A DNA stretch of 64,000 nucleotides, from positions 22,990 through 86,989 of the forward strand of contig JAJYHI010000155.1 in NCBI GenBank assembly GCA_021784835.1, in the 5' to 3' direction. Within the stretch, counting starts at the first letter, position 1; the number at the start of each line of letters is the position of its first letter. Below, piece by piece: positions 1 through 10,697 of the stretch. A program made the translations under genes and the position numbers. The notes under the pieces are model-generated. The model made no database searches and was not told the DNA's origin. It was given only the letters and a program-made list of their open reading frames with translations. Origin of the DNA: a bacterium (GTDB taxonomy: Bacteria > SZUA-79 > Acidulodesulfobacterales > Acidulodesulfobacteraceae).

Positions 1-236
1 AAGGCAGATTTTTAATAAACGGCAAATTTGCGGGTATAACGGGCATAGTCACCATGAACCTGACCATGGCGGACGTTACCGGAATAGAGGGCGTAAAAGC
101 CGGAGACGAGGTTATAATAGCCGGAAATAGCGGTAAGAAAGAAATTACGCTGGAAGAAATCGCTTCCGCCGCCGGAACAATTCCCTACGAAATATGCCTT
201 AATTTCGGAAAATCGAACAAAAGAATTTATTTATAG
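1..236 (+). CDS. alr: Alanine racemase, C-terminal fragment
   Basis: The frame is open from the window edge (first full codon at base 3) to a TAG stop at 234-236, so only the 3' end of the gene is present. The product resembles the C-terminal beta-domain of PLP-dependent alanine racemase: 'VTMNLTMADV' matches the conserved 'SMDLTMVDV' region, followed by 'GDEVIIAG' and an 'AGTIPYEI' motif typical of the end of Alr. The enzyme interconverts L- and D-alanine for peptidoglycan. It converges on the pilB-like gene with a 10-base gap. The internal ATG at 54 is not the real start because conserved sequence runs upstream of it. Confidence 0.85.
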   Translation, partial: GRFLINGKFAGITGIVTMNLTMADVTGIEGVKAGDEVIIAGNSGKKEITLEEIASAAGTIPYEICLNFGKSNKRIYL

Positions 237-246
237 CCGACGCAAA

Positions 247-2112
247 TTAATATCTGCCTTTAATGGTATTTACGTACTGCATAATTTCCTTTAGGGAAGT
301 AATGCCGTTTAAAAATATTTCCTTTGCCGATTCCTTTAGCGTCTTCATTCCGTTTTTGACGGCCGCGGCCTGTATCTCAAACTCGCTGGCGTTTTCGTAA
401 ATTTTGCTTTTAACGTCGTCGCTTATGTTCAGCACTTCGTATATCGCGATTCTGCCTTTATAGCCGGTTTTGTTGCAGGCGGAACATCCTTTTTCTTTAT
501 AAAAGCGTATTCCGGAAATTTCTTTTTTCGTAAAACCAAGCCCCGTTAAGACATTTTCATCCTCGTAATAAGGCTCCTTGCATTCGTTGCATAATTTCCT
601 GACGAGCCTCTGGGCGATTATAAGGTTTAAACTGGAAGCGACGAGAAACGGCTCTACATCCATATTTATAAGCCTCGATATAGTCGATGCGGCATTGTTG
701 GTATGGATGGTCGAAAGGACCAGATGCCCCGTAAGAGCCGCCTTTATGGCAATTTCCGCCGTTTCGAGGTCTCTTATTTCGCCGACCATTATTATGTCCG
801 GGTCCTGCCTTAAAAAAGACCTTAGCGCGGAAGCAAAAGTAAGATTGTTTCCTTCGCCGACGTGCACCTGGTTTATGCCCTGAATATTGTATTCGACGGG
901 GTCTTCGGCCGTGGAAATATTTACGTCCGGCTTGTTGAGCTCCGATAACGCGCTGTAAAGGGTCGTGGTTTTTCCGGAGCCGGTAGGGCCGGTAACCAGA
1001 ATCATGCCGTACGGACTGTGAATAGCTGTATTAAAATCCTGCATCTGTTCTTCGGAGAATCCCAGTTTTCGCATATCGAGCTGAAGATTGGATTTATCCA
1101 ATATTCTTATGACTATTTTTTCTCCGAAAAGGGTCGGAAGGCTCGATACCCTCATATCTATATCTTTGCCTTCCATTTTTGCTTTTATGCGGCCGTCCTG
1201 GGCAGACCTTTTATCGGCGATGTCAAGCTGCGACATTATTTTTAATCTGGAAATTACACGGCTCTTAAGCTGTGCCGGTATTTTCATCTGTTCTATTAAT
1301 TTTCCGTCCATGCGGTATCTTATCCTGAGGATGGATTCGTAGGGCTCTATGTGGATATCGCTTGCGCCCATTTTAACGCCGTCTAAAAGAACCTTATTGA
1401 CGAATTTTATAATGGGCTCTTCGGAGGACGAACTTTCAAGTTCGGAAACGTTTATTTCTTCCTTAAAATCCTCGGAAGATATGGAATTTATGTATTCCTT
1501 ATTTTCGGCAAGAATATTAAGCGCGTTATAATAATAATATTTGGATAGCGCGGATGCGATTTCGTTATCGGAAACAACGATTATCTCTACGTTTAATCCG
1601 GTTAGGAATTTTATATCGTCAAGCGCGCCTATTTTTGAATGTTCGGATATTGCTAAATAGAGGGTTCCTTTGAATTGTTTTAACGGAATTATTTTGTATT
1701 TTATGGCTAATTCGGAAGGGATAAGCTTTATGATGTTTTCCGGAATATCCTCTTTGAGCAGATTAACGACGGGTATTTCGGATTCGTACGATAATAGCGA
1801 GTCGATTTCGTTGCCGCTCACATAGCCTAATTTTGTTAAATTGGTGCTTATGCTGCCGCCGGAATGCCCTTGTTCCGCAAAGGCCTCTTCAAGCTCTTCT
1901 ACGGTTATAATGTTATTTCTTAAAAGAATTTCGCCGAGCTTTAAATCACGCAGTTTCTCCCCTTTGGCTATTCCCGTCCTTATCCGTTCCTGGGTAAGCA
2001 AAGCGTTGGAAACATCCTGCGCTGTCGCGATGCCCTTTCTTATTAAATAATCTCCCAGCCTTCCTGCCTGAACCTTGTTGGGTTCAGGCAGATTAACTTC
2101 TTCGCTGTCCAT
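247..2112 (-). CDS. pilB: GspE/PilB-type secretion or type IV pilus assembly ATPase
   Basis: A 621-residue hexameric ATPase of the type II secretion/type IV pilus family, which powers pilin or pseudopilin polymerisation at the inner membrane. The N-terminus carries MshEN-like repeats (about residues 16-41, 57-81 and 85-118), a module that in some relatives binds c-di-GMP. The motor has Walker A 'GPTGSGKTTT' near 375-384 and an Asp box/Walker B 'DPDIIMVGEIRD' near 437-448. A CxxC...CxxC zinc motif lies near 510-550 ('CNEC', 'CSAC'). It is the last gene of the minus-strand run, 12 bases after the nfu gene. PilB versus GspE cannot be decided because no other pilus or secretion genes are in the window. 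Confidence 0.9.
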   Translation of the reverse strand: MDSEEVNLPEPNKVQAGRLGDYLIRKGIATAQDVSNALLTQERIRTGIAKGEKLRDLKLGEILLRNNIITVEELEEAFAEQGHSGGSISTNLTKLGYVSGNEIDSLLSYESEIPVVNLLKEDIPENIIKLIPSELAIKYKIIPLKQFKGTLYLAISEHSKIGALDDIKFLTGLNVEIIVVSDNEIASALSKYYYYNALNILAENKEYINSISSEDFKEEINVSELESSSSEEPIIKFVNKVLLDGVKMGASDIHIEPYESILRIRYRMDGKLIEQMKIPAQLKSRVISRLKIMSQLDIADKRSAQDGRIKAKMEGKDIDMRVSSLPTLFGEKIVIRILDKSNLQLDMRKLGFSEEQMQDFNTAIHSPYGMILVTGPTGSGKTTTLYSALSELNKPDVNISTAEDPVEYNIQGINQVHVGEGNNLTFASALRSFLRQDPDIIMVGEIRDLETAEIAIKAALTGHLVLSTIHTNNAASTISRLINMDVEPFLVASSLNLIIAQRLVRKLCNECKEPYYEDENVLTGLGFTKKEISGIRFYKEKGCSACNKTGYKGRIAIYEVLNISDDVKSKIYENASEFEIQAAAVKNGMKTLKESAKEIFLNGITSLKEIMQYVNTIKGRY

Positions 2113-2124
2113 TTCCCGACTCCT

Positions 2125-2355
2125 TTAAACCGCCTTAACCTCTTTGACTCCGGGTATGCGCTCTTTAAGCAGGCGTTCTATACCGCCTTTAAGAGTCATT
2201 ATGGAACCCATGCAGTGGGCGCAGGCTCCTTTAAGCCTTACGTTAACGGTTCCGTCCTCAAGAATATCGACCAATTCTACGTCTCCTCCGTCATATTGCA
2301 GCGAAGGCCTTATTTCATCTATAACCTTTGACACCTGAGCTTTATCTAAAACCAT
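2125..2355 (-). CDS. NifU C-terminal-like (Nfu) iron-sulfur scaffold protein
   Basis: A 76-residue stand-alone Nfu domain. It has the family signature 'PSLQYDGGDVELVDI' followed by the cluster-binding CxxC in 'GACAHCMGS'. Nfu proteins carry Fe-S clusters from the assembly machinery to target apoproteins in the cytoplasm, usually bridging a cluster between two monomers through the CxxC. The length is normal for the single-domain form. It sits between greA and the pilB-like gene in the same direction. Client proteins cannot be read from the context, although a radical SAM enzyme is encoded in the same run. Confidence 0.9.
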   Translation of the reverse strand: MVLDKAQVSKVIDEIRPSLQYDGGDVELVDILEDGTVNVRLKGACAHCMGSIMTLKGGIERLLKERIPGVKEVKAV

Positions 2356-2425
2356 GACAATCCTCCGATTTAATGAATTTGGCGCGCTCTTCTAAACATG
2401 CGCATATCTAAGTTTATTATACTAT

Positions 2426-2911
2426 CTAAGCATACCTTATGTCAAGAATCTCAAACTCTTTGACGCCGTTAGGAACTTTTATGGACACTTCGTCTCCGGC
2501 GCACTTGCCTATAAGAGCTTTGGCTATGGGAGAGCCTATCGATATTTTTCCTGCTTTTATATCGGACTCGGTATCTCCGACTATCTGATAGGAAACTTCC
2601 CTGTCGGCAATTAAATCTAAAAGTTTTACTTTTGCGCCGAATACGACCTTTTCTTCGCAGATTTTAGAAACGTCTATTACCTGTGCGCGGGCTATTTTAT
2701 CTTCCAGTTCTATTATTTTGCCCTGCAAAAAACTTTGTTTTTCTTTCGCTGAATGATATTCGGCATTTTCTGATAAATCCCCGTGCGCGATTGCTTCTTC
2801 TATCGCCTTAATGTTTGCCGGCCTATCGACCGACTTTAACCGCTTTAACTCTTTGACTAAATTTTCGTAGCCTTCTTTCGTTATATAAAAAGCTTTTTCG
2901 TTATCCGCCAA
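2426..2911 (-). CDS. greA: Transcription elongation factor GreA
   Basis: A 161-residue protein, the usual GreA length. The N-terminal half is the antiparallel coiled coil with the acidic tip region 'HGDLSENAEY' that reaches into the RNA polymerase secondary channel and stimulates cleavage of backtracked RNA. The C-terminal half is the FKBP-like domain, with 'ISIGSPIAKALIGKCAGDEV'. It lies 51 bases downstream of carB and 70 bases upstream of the nfu gene. The carB-greA order is also found in other bacteria. Confidence 0.95.
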   Translation of the reverse strand: MADNEKAFYITKEGYENLVKELKRLKSVDRPANIKAIEEAIAHGDLSENAEYHSAKEKQSFLQGKIIELEDKIARAQVIDVSKICEEKVVFGAKVKLLDLIADREVSYQIVGDTESDIKAGKISIGSPIAKALIGKCAGDEVSIKVPNGVKEFEILDIRYA

Positions 2912-2962
2912 TATAATTACCTCCGTAAATCTTTGTTAATCCCGTAATATTATAATTAACAA

Positions 2963-5900
2963 TTATGTTTTATATATGTTTTTATAATAATCCTGCAACG
3001 CGTTTACCGACAAATTATTTTCCTTAAGCGCCCTTATCGCCATGCATGCGGCGGTCGCGCCCCTTATGGTGGTATAATAGGGCAGGGAAAATTCTATGGC
3101 GCTTCTTCTTATCGCATAAGAATCTTCAAGGGATTTCATTCCCCTCGGCGTATTGAAAATCATGGAAATTTCTTTGTTCTTTAGCGCGTCTATTATATGC
3201 GGCCTTCCTTCTTTATATTTATTTATTTTTTTATTTTTAATGCCGATTCCGTTTAAATATTCCGAGGTTCCTTTAGTCGCAGCTATGTTTAAGCCCATAT
3301 CCGTCAATGACTTGCATAAGCCGTTCAGATGTTTTTTATCCTCGTCTTTTACGCTTATAAGCACGTTCCCGGATAGCGGAAGATTTTGTCCGGCGGCAAT
3401 CTGTGATTTTGCGTAAGCCATGCCGAAATTTACGTCTATTCCCATTACTTCCCCGGTCGACCTCATTTCCGGTCCAAGCATAGGGTCGACGTTGGAAAAT
3501 TTAGAAAATGGAAATACCGCTTCTTTAACGCAAAAATAATTAATGCTAAAAGACCTTCCGAGCCCGAAAGCTCCGATTTTTTCTCCGAGTAGAACCTTGG
3601 TCGCGAGTTTTGCGACGGGAACTCCAGTGGCTTTGCTTACAAAGGGAACGGTTCTAGACGCCCTGGGATTAACTTCTATTATGTAGATTTCATTGTTTTT
3701 TACGGCGTACTGAATATTGATAAGCCCTTTGACATGAAATTCGCGGCATATTATCTCCGTGATATCTTTTATTTTTTCCACCGCGCCTTCCGCCAAAGAA
3801 AACGCCGGCAAAGAACAGGCGCTGTCGCCGGAATGGACTCCCGCTTCTTCTATATGCTCCATTATTCCGGCAATATATACGGATTCGCCGTCGCTTAATG
3901 CATCGGCATCGACCTCTATCGCGTCTTCGAGGAATTTGTCTATAAGTATAGGGAAGGAAATATCCTGTTTAAGTATCTTTTTAATGTATGAAAGCAAACC
4001 GCTTTCGTTGTAAATTATCTCCATAGCCCTTCCGCCGAGAACGTAAGAAGGCCTCAATAATACCGGGAACCCTATGGCGCCTGCTTTTTCGTAAATTTCT
4101 TCATCGTTAAACGCCATAGAACTTTCCGGCTGTAAAAGATTGAGCTTTTCTATAATATTTTTAAACTTTTCCCTGTCTTCCGCTATGTCGATATATTTAA
4201 ATGGGGTGCCCAGTATTCTGATACCTTTAGAATCGAATTTTTTAGCAAGTTTAAGCGGCGTTTGTCCCCCGAATTGCAGTATTACGGGAGGATTTCCTTC
4301 CGCCTCGCATACCGCCGACGCGTCTTCGAAAGTCAAAGGCTCGAAATAAAGCCTCGAGGACGTATCGTAGTCCGTGGAAACGGTTTCGGGATTGCAGTTA
4401 ATCATAATGGACGAATAATTATTTTCTTTTAAAGCGAAGGAACAGTGGACGCAGCAGTAGTCGAATTCTATTCCCTGCCCTATCCTGTTTGGTCCGCTTC
4501 CAAGTATAATCACTTTTTTGTCTTCAACCGGTTCTATTTCGTTAAATTTATCGTAAGACGAATACATGTAGGGCGTAGCCGCTTCAAATTCCGCGGCGCA
4601 GGTATCGACTTTTTTATAGACTCTCGAAATAATATTTTTTTTGCATGTTTCTTCTATGGCTTTTTCCGTTTTTTCTATTAAAGACAGCGTATCCTGGTCT
4701 TTTCTAAAATATTCTTCCGGCGAAATATGTTCCCCGTTTTTTTTTCTGGTTATTATTTTTGCTATAATTCTGTTCGAAAAGCCCATTTCCTTCGACAGCT
4801 TTATAAGCTCTGCGTCTTCAGCCGGATTTTCGGCGAAAAATAATTTTTTTTCATGGTCTGTTATAAGTTTGATTTGTTCAAGGAACCATATATCTATCTT
4901 GGAAAACTCATTGATTTCGCATGGCGTAAAATTTATCCTTAAAGCGTCGGTTATTAATAAAAGCCTCCTGTAATCGTTATTTTTTATTAAAGACTTTATT
5001 TCTTCTTTTATTATCTCGAAATCGTGCTTCTTTTCCGGGATGCCGCAAACGCCGTAGGATAAATCTAATCCGTAAAGCGATTCTATTCCGTAATAACCGT
5101 CTTCTAAAGACCTCGCCGCTTTTTGAACCGACTCGCAAAACGTTCTGCCTATCGCCATTACTTCGCCGACCGACTTCATATGTGTCGTAAGGGTATTGTC
5201 AGTCTGAGGAAATTTTTCAAACGTAAACCTCGGTATTTTAGTAACTACGTAATCTATGGAAGGCTCGAAACATGCAAGCGTTTTTTTGGTAATATCGTTG
5301 GTAATTTCATCCAAAGTATAACCGACCGCAAGCTTAGCCGCAATTTTTGCTATGGCGAAACCGGTCGCCTTCGACGCTAAACTGGAGCTTCTCGAAACTC
5401 TTGGATTCATCTCTATAACATATGCCGCGTCGGAGCATGGGTCTAGAGCGAATTGAATATTTGACCCGCCCGTTTCTACCCCTATCTCGCCCATTATTTT
5501 TATCGAATAATCGCGAAGTTTCTGCAAGTCTTTATCCGTAAGGGTCTGCACCGGGGCAATAGTAATGGAATCTCCGGTGTGTATCCCCATAGGGTCGAAA
5601 TTTTCTATGGAGCATATTATAATTGTATTTTTGTTTTTATCCGTCATGACCTCAAGTTCCACTTCTTTAAAGCCGATAGCCGACTTTTCTATTAATATTT
5701 CCGAAATGGGGCTTGCGTTTATACCGCTTAAGGCGATTTCCCCAAATTCAAAGATATTGTAGGCTATGCCTCCGCCGGTTCCGCCGAGAGTAAAGGAAGG
5801 CCTTACTATTACCGGGAAACCTATGCTCTTTTGAACCTCGTACGCTTCGTTCATATTGGTCGCAAAACCGCCCTGCAGGACCGGAACTCCTATCTTTTCC

Positions 5901-6307
5901 ATGCTTTTTTTAAAATATTCCCTGTCTTCGGCTTTTTTTATCGCATCTATGTTTGCGCCCAGAACGTTTATGCCGTATTTTTGTATAACTCCTGCGTCGT
6001 AAAGTTCCAGCGTTATGTTAAGCGCGGTCTGCCCGCCTAAAGTGGGAATTATGCTGTCAGGTTTTTCTTTTTCTATAATTTTGGCGAGAAAATCCTTGGT
6101 AAGCGGCTCTACGTATGTTTTATAGGCATAATCCGGGTCGGTCATTATCGTAGCCGGATTGGAATTTACGAGGACGACTTCATAGCCTTCCTCGGCTAAC
6201 GCTTTTGCCCCCTGAGTGCCGGAATAATCGAATTCCGCGGCCTGTCCGATAATTATAGGGCCGGAACCTATTATTAAGATTTTTTTAATATCGGTCATTT
6301 TAGGCAT
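2963..6307 (-). CDS. carB: Carbamoyl-phosphate synthase large subunit
   Basis: 1114 residues, slightly longer than typical CarB (about 1070). It makes carbamoyl phosphate from bicarbonate, two ATP and ammonia channelled from CarA, for pyrimidine and arginine synthesis. The two homologous ATP-grasp halves are visible: the first begins '[20 protein letters not shown]' and the second has '[19 protein letters not shown]' near 590-610. Between them is the oligomerisation region. A C-terminal MGS-like allosteric domain covers about the last 150 residues. A radical SAM gene separates it from carA, which is unusual. Confidence 0.97.
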   Translation of the reverse strand: MPKMTDIKKILIIGSGPIIIGQAAEFDYSGTQGAKALAEEGYEVVLVNSNPATIMTDPDYAYKTYVEPLTKDFLAKIIEKEKPDSIIPTLGGQTALNITLELYDAGVIQKYGINVLGANIDAIKKAEDREYFKKSMEKIGVPVLQGGFATNMNEAYEVQKSIGFPVIVRPSFTLGGTGGGIAYNIFEFGEIALSGINASPISEILIEKSAIGFKEVELEVMTDKNKNTIIICSIENFDPMGIHTGDSITIAPVQTLTDKDLQKLRDYSIKIMGEIGVETGGSNIQFALDPCSDAAYVIEMNPRVSRSSSLASKATGFAIAKIAAKLAVGYTLDEITNDITKKTLACFEPSIDYVVTKIPRFTFEKFPQTDNTLTTHMKSVGEVMAIGRTFCESVQKAARSLEDGYYGIESLYGLDLSYGVCGIPEKKHDFEIIKEEIKSLIKNNDYRRLLLITDALRINFTPCEINEFSKIDIWFLEQIKLITDHEKKLFFAENPAEDAELIKLSKEMGFSNRIIAKIITRKKNGEHISPEEYFRKDQDTLSLIEKTEKAIEETCKKNIISRVYKKVDTCAAEFEAATPYMYSSYDKFNEIEPVEDKKVIILGSGPNRIGQGIEFDYCCVHCSFALKENNYSSIMINCNPETVSTDYDTSSRLYFEPLTFEDASAVCEAEGNPPVILQFGGQTPLKLAKKFDSKGIRILGTPFKYIDIAEDREKFKNIIEKLNLLQPESSMAFNDEEIYEKAGAIGFPVLLRPSYVLGGRAMEIIYNESGLLSYIKKILKQDISFPILIDKFLEDAIEVDADALSDGESVYIAGIMEHIEEAGVHSGDSACSLPAFSLAEGAVEKIKDITEIICREFHVKGLINIQYAVKNNEIYIIEVNPRASRTVPFVSKATGVPVAKLATKVLLGEKIGAFGLGRSFSINYFCVKEAVFPFSKFSNVDPMLGPEMRSTGEVMGIDVNFGMAYAKSQIAAGQNLPLSGNVLISVKDEDKKHLNGLCKSLTDMGLNIAATKGTSEYLNGIGIKNKKINKYKEGRPHIIDALKNKEISMIFNTPRGMKSLEDSYAIRRSAIEFSLPYYTTIRGATAACMAIRALKENNLSVNALQDYYKNIYKT

Positions 6308-6336
6308 ATATTTATTTTTTTATATATTAATGTTTA

Positions 6337-7290
6337 TTAAATTAAACCGTACATATTGTCTATGTCTAAATTATCGCTGCGCTGAAAAAACCCCGTTAAA
6401 TTCATACGGATTATTTCCTTTACGGCGTCTAAATATTCGTCATCGGTAATTTTTCTGTTGATTTTAGAATCATACGCGGCTTTATACGCCGGAAAATACT
6501 GGTTCATAAGGCTTATGGGCACGTTATCGCCGAGAGCGCGTCCTATATACTCGAAAGAATCCGCAGAGCCGCTTATGCCTTCCGGCAATACAAGATGCCT
6601 TATCAAAAGGCCGCGGACGGCTTTCCCGTTTTTATCCACGATAAGTTCTCCCACCTGCCCGTACATAACTTTTAACGCTTTTCTGTTGACGCCGACGTAA
6701 TCGGGCGCCCCTGAATATTTTAAGGCATATCTATCGTCGGAATATTTTATATCCGGAAGATATATGTCTATAATTTTGTCCAAAAAAGCGAGCAGTTTTT
6801 CTTCTTCATAGCCGGAACTATTATATACTATTGGAATTTTTAATCCCTGCTCTTTTGCCAAATAAATCGCTTCCGCCACAAAAGGCATATAATGCGCGGA
6901 CGATACCAGATTAATATTGCAGGCGCCTTTTTCCTGCAGTTTAATCATTCCGCCGGCAAGCTCGGAAGCATCGTAAATATTTCCGACGCAAAACCTGCTT
7001 ATAGGATAGTTCTGGCAAAATTTGCATTTTAAAGAACAGCCGCTAAAAAATACGGTTCCGGAACCGGTTTTGCCGGATATCGGGGGTTCTTCCCCGAAAT
7101 GCAGGTTTATGCTTGCTATCTTTAATTTGTCCGCCGCACCGCACAGGCCTTTTTCGCCTTTTAACCTTTTAGCCCCGCATTTGCGGGGGCAAAGTCCGCA
7201 ATTTTCCGACAATTCGTAAAGCCCGTCTATTTTTGCTATAAATTCGCTATTTGAAATAGTCAGATAGGACGGAACAGGCTTCGATTTCAT
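6337..7290 (-). CDS. Radical SAM protein of the PflX / COG1313 type
   Basis: 317 residues. An N-terminal four-cysteine cluster (C31, C34, C38, C50, starting 'CGLCPRKC') precedes the radical SAM motif CxxxCxxC at C85, C89, C92 ('GCSLKCKFC'). This arrangement is typical of uncharacterised pyruvate-formate-lyase-activase-like proteins (COG1313). The SAM-binding cluster should generate a 5'-deoxyadenosyl radical; the substrate is unknown. Its ATG overlaps the carA stop in an ATGA, so the two are translationally coupled. No glycyl radical enzyme is present in the window. The position between carA and carB does not by itself show a role in pyrimidine synthesis. Confidence 0.85.
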   Translation of the reverse strand: MKSKPVPSYLTISNSEFIAKIDGLYELSENCGLCPRKCGAKRLKGEKGLCGAADKLKIASINLHFGEEPPISGKTGSGTVFFSGCSLKCKFCQNYPISRFCVGNIYDASELAGGMIKLQEKGACNINLVSSAHYMPFVAEAIYLAKEQGLKIPIVYNSSGYEEEKLLAFLDKIIDIYLPDIKYSDDRYALKYSGAPDYVGVNRKALKVMYGQVGELIVDKNGKAVRGLLIRHLVLPEGISGSADSFEYIGRALGDNVPISLMNQYFPAYKAAYDSKINRKITDDEYLDAVKEIIRMNLTGFFQRSDNLDIDNMYGLI

Positions 7291-8399
7291 TTTTTATTAT
7301 TTAAACACAAATCTTTAAATTCCGCAAAAAGATATCTCGAATCCCTGGGTCCCGGAGAACTTTCGGGATGATATTGAACCGAAAAAGCTTTAAGCTCATC
7401 GTTTTTAATGCCTTCGACGGTATTATCGTTAAGATTGATATGCGTAAGCCTTGTATTTTTTGCGTTATCCGCGCCCGCCTTAAGCATATCGACGCAAAAA
7501 CCGTGATTTTGAGACGTAATCTCTATTTCTCCCGTGCAAATATTTTTTACGGGCTGATTTATTCCGTGATGTCCGAATTTCAGCTTATAAGTATCGAAAC
7601 CGAGAGCCAAAGAAAGCAGTTGATGTCCCAGGCAAATGCCGAAAACCGGCCTTTCGCCAAGCAGGCTTTTTAATGTTTCTATTTCTTCCGCCATGGTTTT
7701 CGGGTCGCCGGGACCGTTGGATAAAAGAATTCCGTCGGGTTCGGTATTCATTATTTCCCGTTTAGAAAAATTATGGGGCGCCACGGCAACGTCGGCTTTA
7801 AGCCCGTTCAAACATCTAAGGGTGTTTAATTTTACGCCGTAATCTATCACCGTTACCCTGAACTCAGGGGATTCGACTTTCTTTTCGTAAGGGAGGGCGG
7901 TCGAAACGTTTGGAACCAAATTTAGTCCCTCCATTTTGGGCAATAAATCTAATTTTTTCCTTATGTGGGCAATTCCGGCTTCTTTCGGGGCGATATATGC
8001 GTTTAACTGCCCCCCGTCTCTTAGTAAAATAGTTACGTGCCTCGTGTCTATGCCGGATATCAAAGGGCGTCCGAAAGCGTTGACAAACTCCGCGAGGCTT
8101 TTTGAAGCGCTGTGATGCGAAAATTTTTCGGCGTAGTTTTTTACGATAAGACCCGAGACCCATACGTTTTGGGATTCGAAATCCAAATCGTTTATTCCGT
8201 AGTTGCCTATCATAGGATACGTCATTACGACTACCTGTCCGTCGTAAGACGGGTCGGTAATCAATTCCTGATATCCGTTCATTGCCGTATTAAATACTGC
8301 TTCGCCGCCGGATTCTATTGTCCGCCCTTCGTAAAATCCTTCGTAATAGCTGCCGTCGTCCAGCATTAATACGGCTTTTTCTTTTTTTGAACCCGCCAT
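7287..8399 (-). CDS. carA: Carbamoyl-phosphate synthase small subunit
   Basis: 370 residues, a normal length. It is the glutamine amidotransferase subunit that hydrolyses glutamine and passes ammonia to CarB. The N-terminal small-subunit domain has 'EAVFNTAMNGYQE' and 'DPSYDGQVV'. The class I GATase domain carries the nucleophile in 'GICLGHQLL' and the catalytic His-Glu in 'QYHPESSPGP'. It lies 31 bases downstream of pyrC and shares an ATGA overlap with the following radical SAM gene. Confidence 0.97.
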   Translation of the reverse strand: MAGSKKEKAVLMLDDGSYYEGFYEGRTIESGGEAVFNTAMNGYQELITDPSYDGQVVVMTYPMIGNYGINDLDFESQNVWVSGLIVKNYAEKFSHHSASKSLAEFVNAFGRPLISGIDTRHVTILLRDGGQLNAYIAPKEAGIAHIRKKLDLLPKMEGLNLVPNVSTALPYEKKVESPEFRVTVIDYGVKLNTLRCLNGLKADVAVAPHNFSKREIMNTEPDGILLSNGPGDPKTMAEEIETLKSLLGERPVFGICLGHQLLSLALGFDTYKLKFGHHGINQPVKNICTGEIEITSQNHGFCVDMLKAGADNAKNTRLTHINLNDNTVEGIKNDELKAFSVQYHPESSPGPRDSRYLFAEFKDLCLNNKK

Positions 8400-8430
8400 G
8401 TCCTTATAATATTTATATTGTTTGATTAAA

Positions 8431-9711
8431 TTATGGATTTGCTTCTATTAAATTTCCGCCTAAGGCGACATGCGTGGCGATTCCTTTGAATTTTTCCCCT
8501 ATAAACGGCGAATTTTTGCTTAATGATTTAATTTTATTTTCCGTAAATATCCACTCTTTTTTAAGGTTTATTACTGTAATATCGGCTGTAAATCCATTTT
8601 GCAAAGAGCCTCTTTTCCCCAGATTTAAAATTTTTGCGGGATTAAGAGACATAAGTCCGGCTATGTCCAAAAGCGATATTTTTTTCAGGTAATAAAGCCT
8701 TAAAGTTAAGGGGAGCGAGGTCTGAAGTCCTATAATTCCGAACGGCGCCGCGTCTAAGGTCGTATTCTTTTCGTCTTCGCTGTGAGGGGCGTGGTCGGAA
8801 GCTATTGCGTCGATTGTCCCGTCGGCTAACCCTTCGATTATGGCCGCGACGTCTTTACCCGTCCTTAAAGGGGGGTTCATTTTTGCATAGGTATTATAAT
8901 TAAGCAGGGCGTCTTCGGTAAGCGAAAAATAGTGCGGACATGTTTCGCATGTAATATTTATACCGGCCGCTTTTGCCGTTCTTATTATATCGACCGAACC
9001 GCTTGTAGAAACATGGGCGATATGGACTTTTACGCCGTAATATCCTGCAAGCATAACGTCTCTCGAAACGCCGATTTCTTCGGCAACGCGAGGTATTCCG
9101 ACTACTCCGAGATGCTCCGACATAATCCCCTCGTTAACCGACCCTTTGCCCCGCAGTTTAATATCTTCGCTGTGCGAAATTACCGGCAAATTAAAAGTGC
9201 GGGCATATAAAAGCGCCCTTCCCATAAGCGCGGAGTCTTCCACCGGATTACCGTCGTCGCTCAAGGCGACTGCGCCGGATTCTTTTAATTCCCCGATGTT
9301 TGAAAGGGACGAGCCCTGAAGTCCTTTGGATATAGCGCCTATCGGGAATAGATTTATCAGTTCGAGGCTTTTTGCTTTATCGAGCAAAAATCTTGTTACG
9401 GTCTTGGAATCGTTTACGGGATTGGTATTCGGCATACAGCAGACGGAAGTAAAACCGCCGGCGACAGCCGCGTTCATTCCGGATTTTAGGGTTTCTTTAT
9501 ATTCGAATCCGGGTTCCCTTAAATGAACGTGCATATCTATTAAACCCGGAAAAACCGCGGAACCTTGGGCGTCTAAAATTTTCGCGCCGTTAATTTTTTG
9601 TCCGGAAGGCATATCTTTTATTATTCCGCCTTCAGCGTAAATATCCCTTCTTACTTTAGTTTTCGTAAGGGGGTCGACGGCTATGCCGTTTTTTATAAGA
9701 AGCTTTTGCAT
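8431..9711 (-). CDS. pyrC: Dihydroorotase
   Basis: 426 residues, of the longer class I dihydroorotase type. It cyclises carbamoyl-aspartate to dihydroorotate. Zinc-binding 'DMHVHLREPGFEYKETL' sits near residues 59-75 and 'SDHAPHSEDEK' near 305-315; both are family signatures. Class I enzymes often associate with aspartate carbamoyltransferase, and pyrB is the gene immediately upstream (34-base gap). Confidence 0.97.
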   Translation of the reverse strand: MQKLLIKNGIAVDPLTKTKVRRDIYAEGGIIKDMPSGQKINGAKILDAQGSAVFPGLIDMHVHLREPGFEYKETLKSGMNAAVAGGFTSVCCMPNTNPVNDSKTVTRFLLDKAKSLELINLFPIGAISKGLQGSSLSNIGELKESGAVALSDDGNPVEDSALMGRALLYARTFNLPVISHSEDIKLRGKGSVNEGIMSEHLGVVGIPRVAEEIGVSRDVMLAGYYGVKVHIAHVSTSGSVDIIRTAKAAGINITCETCPHYFSLTEDALLNYNTYAKMNPPLRTGKDVAAIIEGLADGTIDAIASDHAPHSEDEKNTTLDAAPFGIIGLQTSLPLTLRLYYLKKISLLDIAGLMSLNPAKILNLGKRGSLQNGFTADITVINLKKEWIFTENKIKSLSKNSPFIGEKFKGIATHVALGGNLIEANP

Positions 9712-9745
9712 TATGGAATAATTATTTTATATTTATAAATTTAAT

Positions 9746-10678
9746 TTAATTATTTTTCTGATAGCCGAGTAAAATATAAAGGCAGGCCATTCTTACCGCT
9801 ACGCCGTTCTCGACCTGCTTGAAAATACGCGTCCTGTTGCCGTCTATTATACTGCCGGCTATTTCTACGTCTCTGTTTACCGGTCCCGGATGAAGAACCG
9901 TAACGCCTTTTGCCGCCAAAGACAAAAGAGAGGGCGTTAACTGGAAGAAATTCCTGTATTCTTCGATAGACGGTATAAAATAATAGCTCGCCCTTTCTTT
10001 TTGTATTCTTAACATTATTATTACGTCGGCATTCTTAACCGCTTCCTCCATGCTTTCCGCTATCCTTACGTTCTTAAGCAAAACCTCCGGCCTTGGCAGT
10101 AAAGAATGCGGCCCATATAAATAAACGTCGGCTCCTAATTTAGAAAAACCGTAAATATCCGACCTTGCTACTCTAGAATGATATATGTCGCCTATAATAG
10201 ACACCTTAAGCGACCCGATATTATTTTTTTCTTCCTTAACCGTCATAATATCCAAAAGGCACTGCGTCGGATGTTCGTTTATCCCGTCTCCGGCGTTTAA
10301 AACGGAAGCCCTTGTGCATTTAGATATAAAATATGCCGCACCAGATTCGTTATGCCTTATAACAAAGGCATCCGGCTTCATAGATTCCAGATTCAGTATG
10401 GTATCTTTCAGGCTTTCCCCTTTGACTACGGAACTTTGCGAAACGGCTATGCTTAAAGAATCGGCGCTAAGCCGCTTCTGCGCAATTTCGAAGGACGACC
10501 GCGTGCGCGTAGAAGGTTCGTAAAAAATATTTACGACTGTTTTTCCTCTGAGAGTCGGAACTTTTTTAATGTCCTTTAACGATATTTTTTTAAATTCTTT
10601 GGCGGTTTCTATAAAATAGCGAATATCGGATGCGGTAAGTTCGTTAATGGAAATGAGGTCTTTTTTATTAAAGGCCAT
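9746..10678 (-). CDS. pyrB: Aspartate carbamoyltransferase catalytic subunit
   Basis: 310 residues, the normal catalytic-chain length. It condenses carbamoyl phosphate with aspartate. The carbamoyl-phosphate loop 'FYEPSTRTRSSFE' is near 53-65. 'HPTQCLLDI' and 'HPGPVNRDVEI' are further family signatures. No pyrI regulatory chain is present, so regulation is more likely through PyrR (adjacent, upstream) than through allosteric PyrI. It lies 19 bases after pyrR. Confidence 0.97.
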   Translation of the reverse strand: MAFNKKDLISINELTASDIRYFIETAKEFKKISLKDIKKVPTLRGKTVVNIFYEPSTRTRSSFEIAQKRLSADSLSIAVSQSSVVKGESLKDTILNLESMKPDAFVIRHNESGAAYFISKCTRASVLNAGDGINEHPTQCLLDIMTVKEEKNNIGSLKVSIIGDIYHSRVARSDIYGFSKLGADVYLYGPHSLLPRPEVLLKNVRIAESMEEAVKNADVIIMLRIQKERASYYFIPSIEEYRNFFQLTPSLLSLAAKGVTVLHPGPVNRDVEIAGSIIDGNRTRIFKQVENGVAVRMACLYILLGYQKNN

Positions 10679-10697
10679 TATTATAATATATTTTATA

